A DNA stretch of 64,000 nt from Agromyces larvae (GTDB lineage: Bacteria; Actinomycetota; Actinomycetes; Actinomycetales; Microbacteriaceae). The notes under the pieces were generated by a model, which was not told the DNA's origin, made no database searches, and saw nothing but the letters and a program-made list of their open reading frames with translations. Numbering within the stretch: position 1 is the stretch's first letter; the number at the start of each line of letters is the position of its first letter. The position numbers were made by a program, and so were the translations under genes. Shown here piece after piece: positions 49,364 to 57,410 of this stretch. The DNA lies in the NCBI RefSeq assembly GCF_022811705.1, contig NZ_CP094528.1, positions 1,240,001 to 1,304,000 of the forward strand, in the 5' to 3' direction.

Positions 49364-49840
49364 TCAGCGACGGCGGAACTCGACGGGCGCTTCGACGTAC
49401 GGCAGCCACGCCGACCGCTCGTGCTCGGTGAGGCGGCGCGGCGTGTTCGAGGCGGCATCGACGAGCACGATGGTGGTGGCGGCCCGCGTGTACAGCGTGC
49501 GCGGCTCGACGCCCTCAGGGGAGAACACCTCGTAGCAGACCTCGAGGCTCGCCCCGCCCATCCGGCCGATCCACAGCTCGATGTCGAGCGGCAGGCGCCG
49601 ATACGGGATCGGGGCGAGGTACTCGACCTCCTGCCGTGCGATGAGCGTGAGCGTGCTGGTGCCCTCGGACGCGTCGATCACCGCGGTCGACGCGCCGACC
49701 GCGTGCTCGGACGTGTCGTCCGACACCCAGAACGCCTGGATGCGAGCCTCTTCGAGCAGGCTCAGCATCCGGGCGTTGTTGACATGGCCGTACGCGTCGA
49801 GATCGCCCCAGCGGAGCGGCGTCGGCACGTGCAGGCGCAT
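49364..49840 (-). CDS. acyl-CoA thioesterase, 4HBT hotdog family
   Basis: A 158-aa single-hotdog protein: RWGDLDAYGHVNNARMLSLLEEARIQAF carries the catalytic Asp of the 4-hydroxybenzoyl-CoA thioesterase family, followed by ARQEVEYLAPIPYRR and a central strand pair. It hydrolyses small acyl-CoA or aryl-CoA thioesters. It begins 1 bp after the ettA stop on the same strand, so both are co-transcribed, an order common in Microbacteriaceae. Confidence 0.92.
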   Translation of the reverse strand: MRLHVPTPLRWGDLDAYGHVNNARMLSLLEEARIQAFWVSDDTSEHAVGASTAVIDASEGTSTLTLIARQEVEYLAPIPYRRLPLDIELWIGRMGGASLEVCYEVFSPEGVEPRTLYTRAATTIVLVDAASNTPRRLTEHERSAWLPYVEAPVEFRRR

Positions 49841-49841
49841 G

Positions 49842-51524
49842 TCAGTCGCGGGTCAGCTTGCGGTACGTCGAGCGATGCGGCTTGGCCGCGTCGGCGCCGA
49901 GCCGCTCGACCTTGTTCGCCTCGTACGACTCGAAGTTGCCCTCGAACCAGTACCACTTGGCCGGGTTCTCGTCGGTGCCCTCGTACGCGAGGATATGCGT
50001 CGCGATGCGGTCGAGGAACCACCGGTCGTGGGTGATGACGACCGCGCAGCCCGGGAACTCGAGCAGCGCGTTCTCGAGGCTCGACAGGGTCTCGACGTCG
50101 AGGTCGTTGGTCGGCTCGTCGAGCAGCAGCAGGTTGCCGCCCTGCTTCAGCGTGAGCGCGAGGTTCAGTCGGTTTCGCTCACCGCCCGAGAGCACACCGG
50201 CCTTCTTCTGCTGGTCGGGGCCCTTGAAGCCGAACGTCGACACGTACGCGCGGCTCGGCACCTCGGTCTTGCCGACCTGGATGTAGTCGAGCCCGTCGCT
50301 GACGACCTCCCAGAGGTTCTTGTTCGGGTCGATGCCGGTGCGCGACTGGTCGACGTACGAGTTCTTCACCGTCTCGCCGATCTTCACCGAACCGCCGTCG
50401 ACCGGCTCGAAGCCGACGATCGTCTTGAACAGCGTCGACTTCCCGACGCCGTTCGGGCCGATGATGCCGACGATGCCGTTGCGCGGCAGCGAGAACGACA
50501 GGTTCTCGATGAGCTTGCGGTCGCCGAAGCCCTTCTCGAGGTTCTTCACCTCGAGCACGACGTCGCCGAGTCGCGGCCCCGGCGGGATCTGGATCTCCTC
50601 GAAGTCGAGCTTGCGCGTCCGCTCGGCCTCGGCTGCCATCTCCTCGTAGCGCGCGAGACGCGCCTTCGATTTGGCCTGACGGCCCTTGGCGTTCGAGCGC
50701 ACCCACTCGAGTTCGTCCTTCAGCCGCTTCTGGAGCTTCTGATCCTTCTTGCCCTGCACCTGCAGGCGCTCGGCCTTCTTCTCGAGGTACGTCGAGTAGT
50801 TGCCCTCGTACGGATACAGCCGGCCGCGGTCGACCTCGCAGATCCACTCGGCGACGTGGTCGAGGAAGTACCGGTCGTGGGTGACGGCGAGCACGGCGCC
50901 GGGGTACTTGGCGAGGTGCTGCTCGAGCCAGAGCACGCTCTCGGCGTCGAGGTGGTTCGTCGGCTCGTCGAGCAGCAGCAGGTCGGGCTTCTGCAGCAGC
51001 AGCTTGCAGAGCGCGACACGGCGCTTCTCACCGCCCGACAGCACCGAGACCGGGGTGTCGCCGGGCGGGCAGCGCAGCGCGTCCATCGCCTGTTCGAGCT
51101 GCGAGTCGAGATCCCATGCGTCGGCCTGGTCGATGTCCTCCTGGAGGCTGCCCATCTCGGCGAGCAGCGCGTCGAAGTCGGCGTCGGGCTCGGCCATCGC
51201 GAGCGAGATCTCGTTGAACCGGTCGAGCTTCGCCTTGATCGGGCCGACGCCCTCCTGCACGTTCTCGAGCACGGTCTTGGACTCGTCGAGCTCGGGCTCC
51301 TGCATGAGGATGCCGACCGAGAACCCCGGCGTGAGGCGCGCCTCGCCGTTGGAGGGCTGGTCGAGCCCGGCCATGATCTTCAGGATCGTGGACTTGCCCG
51401 CCCCGTTCGGACCGACCACGCCGATCTTCGCTCCGGGGAGGAACGCCATCGTGACGTCGTCCAGGATCACCTTGTCGCCGACCGCCTTGCGGGCGCGAAC
51501 CATCGAATAGATGTACTCAGCCAT
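49842..51524 (-). CDS. ettA: energy-dependent translational throttle protein EttA (ABC-F)
   Basis: A 560-aa ABC-F ATPase with two nucleotide-binding domains: Walker A GPNGAGKST and GPNGVGKST, signatures VLSGGEKRRVAL and VLSGGERNRLNL, Walker B LLLLDEPTNHLD and LLLLDEPTNDLD. The linker (P-site tRNA-interaction motif) lies at about 240-310 with EWVRSNAKGRQAKSKARL, as in EttA. It binds the ribosomal E site and gates entry into elongation according to ATP level. A TAGACT box 8 nt before the ATG indicates leaderless transcription. Confidence 0.96.
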   Translation of the reverse strand: MAEYIYSMVRARKAVGDKVILDDVTMAFLPGAKIGVVGPNGAGKSTILKIMAGLDQPSNGEARLTPGFSVGILMQEPELDESKTVLENVQEGVGPIKAKLDRFNEISLAMAEPDADFDALLAEMGSLQEDIDQADAWDLDSQLEQAMDALRCPPGDTPVSVLSGGEKRRVALCKLLLQKPDLLLLDEPTNHLDAESVLWLEQHLAKYPGAVLAVTHDRYFLDHVAEWICEVDRGRLYPYEGNYSTYLEKKAERLQVQGKKDQKLQKRLKDELEWVRSNAKGRQAKSKARLARYEEMAAEAERTRKLDFEEIQIPPGPRLGDVVLEVKNLEKGFGDRKLIENLSFSLPRNGIVGIIGPNGVGKSTLFKTIVGFEPVDGGSVKIGETVKNSYVDQSRTGIDPNKNLWEVVSDGLDYIQVGKTEVPSRAYVSTFGFKGPDQQKKAGVLSGGERNRLNLALTLKQGGNLLLLDEPTNDLDVETLSSLENALLEFPGCAVVITHDRWFLDRIATHILAYEGTDENPAKWYWFEGNFESYEANKVERLGADAAKPHRSTYRKLTRD

Positions 51525-51527
51525 TTG

Positions 51528-52019
51528 CTACCAGTCTATGGGGACGGTCGCGCCGACCAGACAGCGGCCGGTTCCGAGCAGGGGGCGCACCGCGCCGTGG
51601 TAGCCGCCCGATGCCGGACCGAATTGCCCGACGAGGCACTCACCCTGGAACTGCACCGCGAACTGGATGGAGTCGGCCGGCTTGTCGAGGGTGGTCACGT
51701 CGCTCGTGACCTCCATCTTCGACTTGTCGAACCCGGCCTGCACCAGCGCATCGATGAACGCACGCCCGCCGGCCGACGGATTCGCCGCGACCACCGCGAG
51801 GTTGACGTAGTCGAACGCCGGCAGATTCTCGGTCGCCGAGAGATCGGGCATGAGCGTCGGCGTCGGCGCATCGGCGGGACCCGCGGAGGCGGTGGGGACC
51901 GGGCGCCCGGTGGGCGCTGCGGTGGGCTCGGGGTCGGGCGCGGTGCAGCCCGCAAGGGTGAACCCGAGGCAGGCGACGGCGAGCCCGAGGATCGCCCTGG
52001 AGGTGCGGCGCCGTCTCAT
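51528..52019 (-). CDS. lipoprotein, DUF6993-like
   Basis: A 163-aa exported protein. The signal peptide MRRRRTSRAILGLAVACLGFTLAGC ends in a clear lipobox (quoted as two parts: MRRRRTSRAILG and LGFTLAGC). A Thr/Pro/Ala-rich linker (about 28-55) follows, then a compact domain with two Cys (GECLVGQFG and GRCLVGATV), probably a disulphide. The family name is from memory at moderate confidence; function is unknown. It ends 3 bp before ettA and hosts the ettA -10 box in its last codons. Confidence 0.8.
   Translation of the reverse strand: MRRRRTSRAILGLAVACLGFTLAGCTAPDPEPTAAPTGRPVPTASAGPADAPTPTLMPDLSATENLPAFDYVNLAVVAANPSAGGRAFIDALVQAGFDKSKMEVTSDVTTLDKPADSIQFAVQFQGECLVGQFGPASGGYHGAVRPLLGTGRCLVGATVPIDW
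51533..51538 (-). promoter_or_regulatory. -10 element of leaderless ettA
   Basis: TAGACT on the minus strand, 8 nt before the ATG at 51524 and inside the upstream lipoprotein gene. Confidence 0.55.
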
Positions 52020-52096
52020 GTCTCCCCTTCCGGCGGTGCCGTCCGCCCGTGCCGAGTCTATGCGGTCGGCCCGGCCCGGGCGGACGAGCGCACCGC

Positions 52097-52699
52097 TCAG
52101 CGCAGCGATCCGGCGAGTTCGGCCGCGAACCCGGCCGGGTCGTCGTGCTCGCCGTCATCGACGATGTCGTGCCCGTTCTCGACCGCGAAGCCCCCAAGCT
52201 CGGCGAACCCGCCCTCGGGGTCGGGCGCGGAGACCGCGTACTCGTCGCCGCTGCCCGCACCGTTCACCGCGTCGGCGGCTGGCTCGCCGCCGCTCGCGCC
52301 GAGCTCCCCCTCGGCAGCGCTCGACGTCTCGTTCGCGGCCTCGGGCGCCACCTTGCGCACCCGGGTGACGCCCCAGGCGAGGTCGTGGCCGATGGCGTCG
52401 GCCTCGATCTCGACCGCGGTGCCGCTGCGCTCCCCCGCCTCCCACGCCCGCTGCTTCAGGCGGCCGTGCACGATGACGTGCTCGCCCTTGCGGATCGACA
52501 GCGCCGTGTTCAGCGCGAGATTGCGGAACGAGGACACGGTGTACCAGTTGGTGTCCGCGTCGACCCACGCGCCCTGCACACGGTCGAAGTAGCGGCGCGT
52601 GGACGCGAGCCGGAAGCTCGTGATGGCGAGGCCCTGGTTCGTCTGGTACGGCCGCGGGTCGCTGCCCACGATGCCGGTGATGGTGATCTGGTCGGTCAT
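52097..52699 (-). CDS. single-stranded DNA-binding protein paralogue
   Basis: A 200-aa protein. Residues 1-115 form an OB fold of Ssb type (TITGIVGSDPRPY, ITSFRLASTRRYFD, NWYTVSSFRNLALN, KGEHVIVHGRLKQRAW). Residues 120-200 are acidic and Gly/Ala-rich. The terminal DDxPF tip that recruits partner proteins in the main Ssb is absent; the protein ends AAELAGSLR. It is therefore likely an accessory SsbB-like paralogue with a recombination or stress role, not the replicative Ssb. GAGGAG lies just upstream of the ATG at 52699. Confidence 0.9.
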   Translation of the reverse strand: MTDQITITGIVGSDPRPYQTNQGLAITSFRLASTRRYFDRVQGAWVDADTNWYTVSSFRNLALNTALSIRKGEHVIVHGRLKQRAWEAGERSGTAVEIEADAIGHDLAWGVTRVRKVAPEAANETSSAAEGELGASGGEPAADAVNGAGSGDEYAVSAPDPEGGFAELGGFAVENGHDIVDDGEHDDPAGFAAELAGSLR

Positions 52700-52914
52700 G
52701 ATGCTCCTCAGCAGTCGGCGTCGCCGGGATCGGCGGCTCGCGGCATCCGGAGCGCTCGTGCCGGTGATCGCCCCGGATGCCGCGTGCTCAGAGATTGGCC
52801 CATGGCCGAGGCATCCGACCGCCCGAGCGACGCGACTGTGCACGATCGCACCCGAACCGCCGGCTGTCGAGGAGAAGTCGCGGAGTCGGAGGCGACCCGG
52901 CGGCCCGACCGCCG

Positions 52915-52920
52915 TAGGCT
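52915..52920 (+). promoter_or_regulatory. -10 element of leaderless aldo/keto reductase gene
   Basis: TAGGCT lies 7 nt before the ATG at 52928; no ribosome site is seen. Confidence 0.6.
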
Positions 52921-52927
52921 GACCGAC

Positions 52928-53935
52928 ATGACCCACCTCGCCTCCCCTGACCGCTACGACCGCATGCCCTACCGCCGCGTGGGCCGCAGCGGTCTGAAGC
53001 TGCCCGCGATCTCGCTCGGCCTGTGGCACAACTTCGGTCACGACCGCCCCTTCGACACCCAGCGCGCGATCGTGCGTCGCGCCTTCGACCTCGGCATCAC
53101 GCACTTCGACCTCGCGAACAACTACGGCCCGCCCCCCGGCAGCGCCGAGGAGAACTTCGGCCGGATCCTCTCGACCGACCTGTCGGCATACCGCGACGAG
53201 CTCATCGTCTCGTCCAAGGCGGGCTACGACATGTGGCCCGGACCCTACGGCGAGTGGGGCTCGCGCAAGTACGTGCTGGCCTCGCTCGACCAGAGCCTGT
53301 CGCGGCTGGGACTCGAGTACGTGGACGTGTTCTACTCGCACCGGCCCGACCCCGAGACGCCCGTCGCGGAGACGATGGGCGCGCTCGCGAGCGCGGTGCA
53401 GCAGGGCAAAGCGCTGTACGTCGGCGTCTCGAACTACTCGCCCGAGCAGACGCTGGCCGCGGCCGAGGCGCTCGCCGAGCACGGGATCCCGCTGACCATC
53501 CACCAGCCCCGGTACTCGATGTTCGACCGGCACATCGAGGACGGCCTGTTCGACGTGCTTCGCGAGATCGGATCGGCGGCGATCGTGTTCTCGCCGCTCG
53601 CGCAGGGCCTGCTCACCGACCGGTACCTGTCGGGCGACGTGCCCGCCGACTCGCGCGCGGCGACCAGCCGGTTCCTCTCCCCCGAAAAGATCAGCGCCGA
53701 GTACCTCGTGCGGGTGCGCGCCCTCGACGAGATCGCGAAGCAGCGCGGCCAGACCATCGCGCAGCTCGCGATCAGCTGGGTGCTGCGCGAGCCGACGGTC
53801 GTGAGTGCGCTCGTCGGCGCCTCGAGCGTCGCCCAGCTCGAGCAGAACATCGCGGCACTGGATGCCTCGCCGCTGACGCCTGCCGAGATCGAACTGATCG
53901 AGCCGTACGCGGCGCACGGTACCGTGCTCGGCTGA
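52928..53935 (+). CDS. aldo/keto reductase (MgrA/YghZ-like)
   Basis: A 335-aa TIM-barrel NADPH reductase. The catalytic tetrad is visible: Asp and Tyr in THFDLANNYGPP, Lys in IVSSKAGYDMWPGPYG, and His in VFYSHRPD. The KAGYDMWPGPYGEWGSRKY block is typical of the L-glyceraldehyde-3-phosphate reductase/YghZ (AKR14/KvAB-like) group, which detoxifies small aldehydes. NADPH binding is by SSVAQLEQNIAAL near the end. Leaderless start at 52928. It is divergent from ssb. Confidence 0.94.
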   Translation: MTHLASPDRYDRMPYRRVGRSGLKLPAISLGLWHNFGHDRPFDTQRAIVRRAFDLGITHFDLANNYGPPPGSAEENFGRILSTDLSAYRDELIVSSKAGYDMWPGPYGEWGSRKYVLASLDQSLSRLGLEYVDVFYSHRPDPETPVAETMGALASAVQQGKALYVGVSNYSPEQTLAAAEALAEHGIPLTIHQPRYSMFDRHIEDGLFDVLREIGSAAIVFSPLAQGLLTDRYLSGDVPADSRAATSRFLSPEKISAEYLVRVRALDEIAKQRGQTIAQLAISWVLREPTVVSALVGASSVAQLEQNIAALDASPLTPAEIELIEPYAAHGTVLG

Positions 53936-54033
53936 CGCCGCACCGCACACCCGCCCACGCCCCTCGATGTCGGTGGTCGGCCCTAGCGTTCCCAGGAGAA
54001 CGCAGGGCCGGCTGCACGACGAGAGGAGCGATC

Positions 54034-54297
54034 ATGACCATCCCGACCACGACCGCCGTCGCGTATCAGCGCGAGCCCTTCCCCGAGGCCGTGCCCGGCC
54101 TGCGCTTCGCCGCCGCCGCACCCGGGTTGTGGCGCGTCGCGTCGGCGACCGGTGCCGTGCTCGGCCACATCGAGCGGCGCACCGGTCTCGATGCCGACGA
54201 GCGCTTCGTCGCCCGACGTCTCGTGACCGGCACCGCGCGCACGATGCCGGTCGGCGAGTTCCGCAGCTCGCGCGACGCGGCCGAGGTGTTCCGCTGA
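54034..54297 (+). CDS. small hypothetical protein
   Basis: An 87-aa protein beginning MTIPTTTAVAYQREPFPE with a strong GAGAGGAG ribosome site 5 nt upstream. The core is beta-rich (GLRFAAAAPGLWRVASATGAVLGHIERR) followed by an Arg-rich segment and a helix (FRSSRDAAEVFR). No family is recognised. It resembles small actinobacterial proteins with a DUF-type beta-hairpin fold. It stands alone between an aldo/keto reductase and a leaderless hypothetical gene. Confidence 0.7.
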   Translation: MTIPTTTAVAYQREPFPEAVPGLRFAAAAPGLWRVASATGAVLGHIERRTGLDADERFVARRLVTGTARTMPVGEFRSSRDAAEVFR

Positions 54298-54365
54298 ACG
54301 CGGCGGCGGCGGCTCCAGGTTCGGCCACGCCGACGGCGATCACGCCGACGGCGAAGGTCGGGCGA

Positions 54366-54371
54366 TAGCCT
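54366..54371 (+). promoter_or_regulatory. -10 element of leaderless hypothetical gene
   Basis: TAGCCT lies 6 nt before the ATG at 54378. Confidence 0.6.
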
Positions 54372-54377
54372 GCGCGC

Positions 54378-55025
54378 ATGGAGTGGTGGAACGATTTCGT
54401 CAGCTGGCTCGCGTCGCCGGGCGCCCGTCCGGCGCTGTTCTCGGCCGGCGTGCTGTTCATCGCGGTGATCCTCTCGGGGCTGCTGGCGGCGTGGATCGCG
54501 AGCGCTTCGACCCGTCGACTCGTCGCACAGCGCGACCGCGAACAGAAGACCGCGGCCGTGCAGGCGCTCGTCGACGCCGCGACCGAGGCCTCGGTGTGGA
54601 ACTCGCTCACCCCGCAAGAGCAGGTGCTCGCCGACCGCGCGGTCGGTCAGGCCGACATCCTCGTCCGTCTACTGCCGATTCGCGGCGCCGCCGTCGCGGC
54701 GAACTGGGCCGCGCACCAGCTCCACGAGCTGAAGCGCGCATCGGCGACGTTCGGCTACCAGCTCGACCCCGCCGTCGCCGAGTTCCGCGATCGGCTCATC
54801 GACTGGGAGCGCCGCCCGAACCGGGCCCGCCGTCGATTCCAGGACGATCTCGCGCACTGGCGCACGCAGCGGAAGGAGCCCGACCAGGCGCTGATCGACG
54901 AACAGGACTCCTGGGTGGCCGAGCAGCACCACGACCGCTACGGCGACACGGCGGCGCTGGCCGATCCGCCGGCCGACGAGCGGTCACCGTCGACGAGCCC
55001 GGTCCCCGTCGTCCGAGCCGACTGA
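54378..55025 (+). CDS. membrane-anchored hypothetical protein
   Basis: A 215-aa protein. One transmembrane helix lies near residues 20-43 (LFSAGVLFIAVILSGLLAAWIA). A cytoplasmic helical region follows (RRLVAQRDREQKTAAVQALVDAATEAS, LADRAVGQADILVRLLPIRGAAVAANWAAHQLHELKR quoted in parts). The tail is acidic and Pro/Ser-rich. The layout, a single anchor plus coiled-coil helices, is known from many actinobacterial hypothetical proteins. It is convergent with nadE. Confidence 0.75.
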   Translation: MEWWNDFVSWLASPGARPALFSAGVLFIAVILSGLLAAWIASASTRRLVAQRDREQKTAAVQALVDAATEASVWNSLTPQEQVLADRAVGQADILVRLLPIRGAAVAANWAAHQLHELKRASATFGYQLDPAVAEFRDRLIDWERRPNRARRRFQDDLAHWRTQRKEPDQALIDEQDSWVAEQHHDRYGDTAALADPPADERSPSTSPVPVVRAD

Positions 55026-55035
55026 CGGGGCGCGA

Positions 55036-55866
55036 TCACTCGCCGGTCTGCCACCAGGTCTCCGCCGGGCCGACCGGCGTCGCGCGCTTGTGGCGCGTCT
55101 GCAGATACCGCTGCTCGAGTCGCCGCGCCACGTCGGGGTCGATCTGCTCGCCCTCGAGATACGCGTCGATGTCGCGGTAGGACAGGCCGAGATCGACCTC
55201 GTCGGCCTGTCCGGGGGCGTGATCGAGCAGGTCCGCCGTCGGCGTCTTCAGCGAGAGCCGCTCGGGCGCGCCGAGATGCTCGAGCAGGGCACGCCCCTGC
55301 CGCTTCGTGAGCCCCGACAGGGGAATGACGTCGGCACCGCCGTCGCCGAACTTCGTGAAGAACCCGGTGACCGCCTCGGCCGCGTGATCCGTGCCGACGA
55401 CGAGCAGCCGGCCCTCCCCCGCGATCGCATACTGCGCGACCATCCTCAGCCGGGCCTTCACGTTGCCCTTCCCGAAGTCGCTCAACGGTCGGCCGATAGC
55501 CTCGAGGTAGTCGGCCACGACCCCGTCGACGCCGCCGTGGATGTCGAACGTGACGACCTCCGGCGCCTGGATGAACTCCAGCGCCAGCTGCGCGTCGTCC
55601 TCGTCGCGCTGCACCCGATACGGCAACCGCACGGCGACGAACCGCGCTGCCCGGCCTTCGGCTGCGAGCTCGGTCACCGCGAGCGTGCACAGTCGACCGG
55701 CGAGCGTCGAATCCTGCCCGCCACTGATGCCGAGCACGAAGCCCGCGGCGCCCGAGGCGATCGCGTAGTGCTTCAGGAAGTCGACACGACGGCGGACCTC
55801 GCTCGCCGGATCGATGCTCGGGTGGACGTCGAGTTCTCGGATGATGCGTTCCTGCAGGGCGTGCAT
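55036..55866 (-). CDS. nadE: ammonia-dependent NAD(+) synthetase
   Basis: A 276-aa N-type ATP pyrophosphatase. The PP-loop is [14 protein letters not shown]; other conserved parts are [50 protein letters not shown] and [13 protein letters not shown]. It amidates nicotinic acid adenine dinucleotide with ammonia in the last step of NAD biosynthesis. No glutaminase domain is present. TATCGT 6 nt before the ATG indicates a leaderless mRNA. The C-terminus ends [11 protein letters not shown], typical of the family. Confidence 0.95.
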   Translation of the reverse strand: MHALQERIIRELDVHPSIDPASEVRRRVDFLKHYAIASGAAGFVLGISGGQDSTLAGRLCTLAVTELAAEGRAARFVAVRLPYRVQRDEDDAQLALEFIQAPEVVTFDIHGGVDGVVADYLEAIGRPLSDFGKGNVKARLRMVAQYAIAGEGRLLVVGTDHAAEAVTGFFTKFGDGGADVIPLSGLTKRQGRALLEHLGAPERLSLKTPTADLLDHAPGQADEVDLGLSYRDIDAYLEGEQIDPDVARRLEQRYLQTRHKRATPVGPAETWWQTGE

Positions 55867-55872
55867 GGGTCG

Positions 55873-55878
55873 ACGATA
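55873..55878 (-). promoter_or_regulatory. -10 element of leaderless nadE
   Basis: TATCGT on the minus strand, 6 nt before the ATG at 55866. Confidence 0.5.
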
Positions 55879-56002
55879 CTGCCCGGATGTTTCGTGGGCG
55901 CTACGCGCTCCGCCGACGTCGATCGGCGCGGGCCCCTCTGCTCGTGTCCCCCGGAGGGCTCCGCGGCGGCGCCCGGGGCGGTTCGGTAAGCTGTCGGAGT
56001 CG

Positions 56003-56075
56003 GCCCCCGTAGCTCAGCGGATAGAGCAGCAGCCTTCTAATCTGTCGGTCGCAGGTTCGATTCCTGCCGGGGGCG
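56003..56075 (+). tRNA. tRNA-Arg (anticodon TCT)
   Basis: A cloverleaf: acceptor GCCCCCG/CGGGGGC, D arm GCTC-AGCGGATA-GAGC, anticodon loop CTTCTAA (anticodon TCT) and T arm GCAGG-TTCGATT-CCTGC. The anticodon stem GCAGC/TCTGT is weak, with a G-U pair at 27-43 and a C-U mismatch at 31-39. A TAAGCT -10 lies at 55987. CCA is not encoded. Confidence 0.93.
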
Positions 56076-56114
56076 CCGAATCGGCCCGCGAACGGCCGTG
56101 TCGGATGCGGCCGG

Positions 56115-56120
56115 TAGACT
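56115..56120 (+). promoter_or_regulatory. -10 element of leaderless orn
   Basis: TAGACT lies 6 nt before the ATG at 56127. Confidence 0.6.
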
Positions 56121-56126
56121 CGCCGC

Positions 56127-56750
56127 ATGGCAGGTGCTGCGGATCGACTCGTCTGGATCGACTGCGAGATGACGGGCCTCGACCTCGAGGTCGACGAACT
56201 CGTCGAGATCGCGGTGATCATCACCGACTACGACCTCCAGCCCGTCGACGAAGGGCTCAACATCGTCATCAAGCCCGATCCGAGCGCCCTCGAGTCGATG
56301 AACGACTTCGTGCGCCGCATGCACACCGACTCGGGGCTCATCGAAGAGATCCCCAACGGCGTGAGCGTCGCCGATGCCGAGTACCAGGTGCTCGAGTACG
56401 TGCTGCGGCATGTCCCCGAGAGCCAGCGCGCACCGCTCGCCGGCAACTCGATCGGCACCGATCGTGCATTCCTCGCGAAGTACATGCCGCGCCTCGACGG
56501 CCACCTGCACTACCGCAACGTCGACGTCTCCTCCATCAAAGAGCTCGCGAAGCGCTGGTTCCCGCGCGTCTACATCAACGCGCCGGCCAAGAACGGCGGG
56601 CACCGCGCCCTCGCCGACATCCTCGAATCCATCCGCGAACTCCAGTACTACCGGCGTGCCGCGTTCGTCGCAGATCCGGGCCCCACCACGCCCGAAGTAC
56701 AGGCGATCGCCGCCGACGTCGTGAACGAGTTCGCAGCCAAGGTGGTGTAA
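56127..56750 (+). CDS. orn: oligoribonuclease
   Basis: A 207-aa DEDDh exonuclease. ExoI is [21 protein letters not shown], ExoII is [15 protein letters not shown] and ExoIII is [17 protein letters not shown]; the acidic metal ligands and the catalytic His are present. It degrades 2-5 nt RNAs and pGpG to mononucleotides. It is about 20 residues longer than E. coli Orn at the C-terminus, as usual in actinobacteria. It lies between tRNA-Arg and tRNA-His. Confidence 0.96.
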   Translation: MAGAADRLVWIDCEMTGLDLEVDELVEIAVIITDYDLQPVDEGLNIVIKPDPSALESMNDFVRRMHTDSGLIEEIPNGVSVADAEYQVLEYVLRHVPESQRAPLAGNSIGTDRAFLAKYMPRLDGHLHYRNVDVSSIKELAKRWFPRVYINAPAKNGGHRALADILESIRELQYYRRAAFVADPGPTTPEVQAIAADVVNEFAAKVV

Positions 56751-56792
56751 GCTCGTTGAGTTGCCATGATCGCCCCACGGTCATGACGCATG

Positions 56793-56868
56793 GTGGGTAT
56801 AGCTCAGTTGGTAGAGCGCCTGGTTGTGGTCCAGGAGGTCGCGGGTTCAAGCCCCGTTACTCACCCCA
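56793..56868 (+). tRNA. tRNA-His (anticodon GTG)
   Basis: A cloverleaf with acceptor GTGGGTA/TACTCAC (one G-U), D arm GCTC-AGTTGGTA-GAGC, anticodon stem CCTGG/CCAGG around TTGTGGT (anticodon GTG), T arm GCGGG-TTCAAGC-CCCGT, discriminator C and encoded CCA. A G at 56792 can supply the G-1 needed by histidyl-tRNA synthetase. Its 3' end is repeated downstream in a tandem array. Confidence 0.95.
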
Positions 56869-57021
56869 AGAGCGCCCGAGCGGTGCAGCATCCACACAGG
56901 CCGGTCGCGGGTTCAAGCCCCGTTACTCACCCCAAGAGCGCCCGAGCGGTGCAGCATCCACACAGGCCGGTCGCGGGTTCAAGCCCCGCCACTCACCCCA
57001 AGAGCGCCCGAGCGGTGCAGC
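56837..57021 (+). repeat. tandem array of the tRNA-His 3' end, 66-bp period
   Basis: Units begin at 56837, 56903 and 56969 with GGTCGCGGGTTCAAGCCCC and include the tRNA T arm, acceptor 3' strand and CCA, followed by 34 bp of flank (AGAGCGCCCGAGCGGTGCAG and so on). Units 1 and 2 are identical; unit 3 has two substitutions (GCCACT for GTTACT) and ends at 57021. Units 2 and 3 lack the tRNA 5' half, so they are not tRNA genes. Confidence 0.92.
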
Positions 57022-57037
57022 GTGAACGGAGCAGTTC

Positions 57038-57385
57038 GTGGAACTCGACGCTGACGCCTTCGAGGCCATCGTCGTCGACGAGCTCGACCGGCTCCCCGAC
57101 GACATGGTCGACGGGCTCGACAACGTCGTCTTCGTGGTCGAGGACCGGCCCGAAGACGGCTCCCTCGACCTGCTCGGCCTGTACGACGGCACCGCGCTCA
57201 CCGAGCGCGACCGGTACGGCTTCGGCGAGATGCCCGATCGCATCATCCTCTACCGCGAGTCGCTGCTCGCGATCTGCGCCGACGAAGACGAGCTCCGCGA
57301 CGAGATCCACATCACGCTCGTGCACGAGATCGCACACTTCTACGGCATCGACGACGACCGGCTGCACGAGTTGGGCTGGGCGTGA
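57038..57385 (+). CDS. metallopeptidase family protein (zincin-like)
   Basis: A 115-aa minimal zincin starting at GTG with GGAG 8 nt upstream. The zinc motif is HEIAHFYGIDDDRLHELGWA (HExxH plus the later His and Glu). The N-terminal part MELDADAFEAIVVDELDRLPDDM is acidic. The family is common in actinobacteria; peptidase activity has not been firmly established. The gene starts 16 bp after the tRNA-His repeat array, so the array sits in its leader. Confidence 0.92.
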   Translation: MELDADAFEAIVVDELDRLPDDMVDGLDNVVFVVEDRPEDGSLDLLGLYDGTALTERDRYGFGEMPDRIILYRESLLAICADEDELRDEIHITLVHEIAHFYGIDDDRLHELGWA

Positions 57386-57398
57386 CGCCGCCCCGGGT

Positions 57399-57404
57399 TA
57401 GCCT
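57399..57404 (+). promoter_or_regulatory. -10 element of leaderless Dac-like gene
   Basis: TAGCCT lies 6 nt before the ATG at 57411. Confidence 0.6.
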
Positions 57405-57410
57405 GTCTGC

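Noticed and set aside
56903..57021. Additional tRNA-His genes or a CRISPR-like array
   Set aside because: Units 2 and 3 lack the 5' half of the tRNA, and all units including their flank are repeated without unique spacers.
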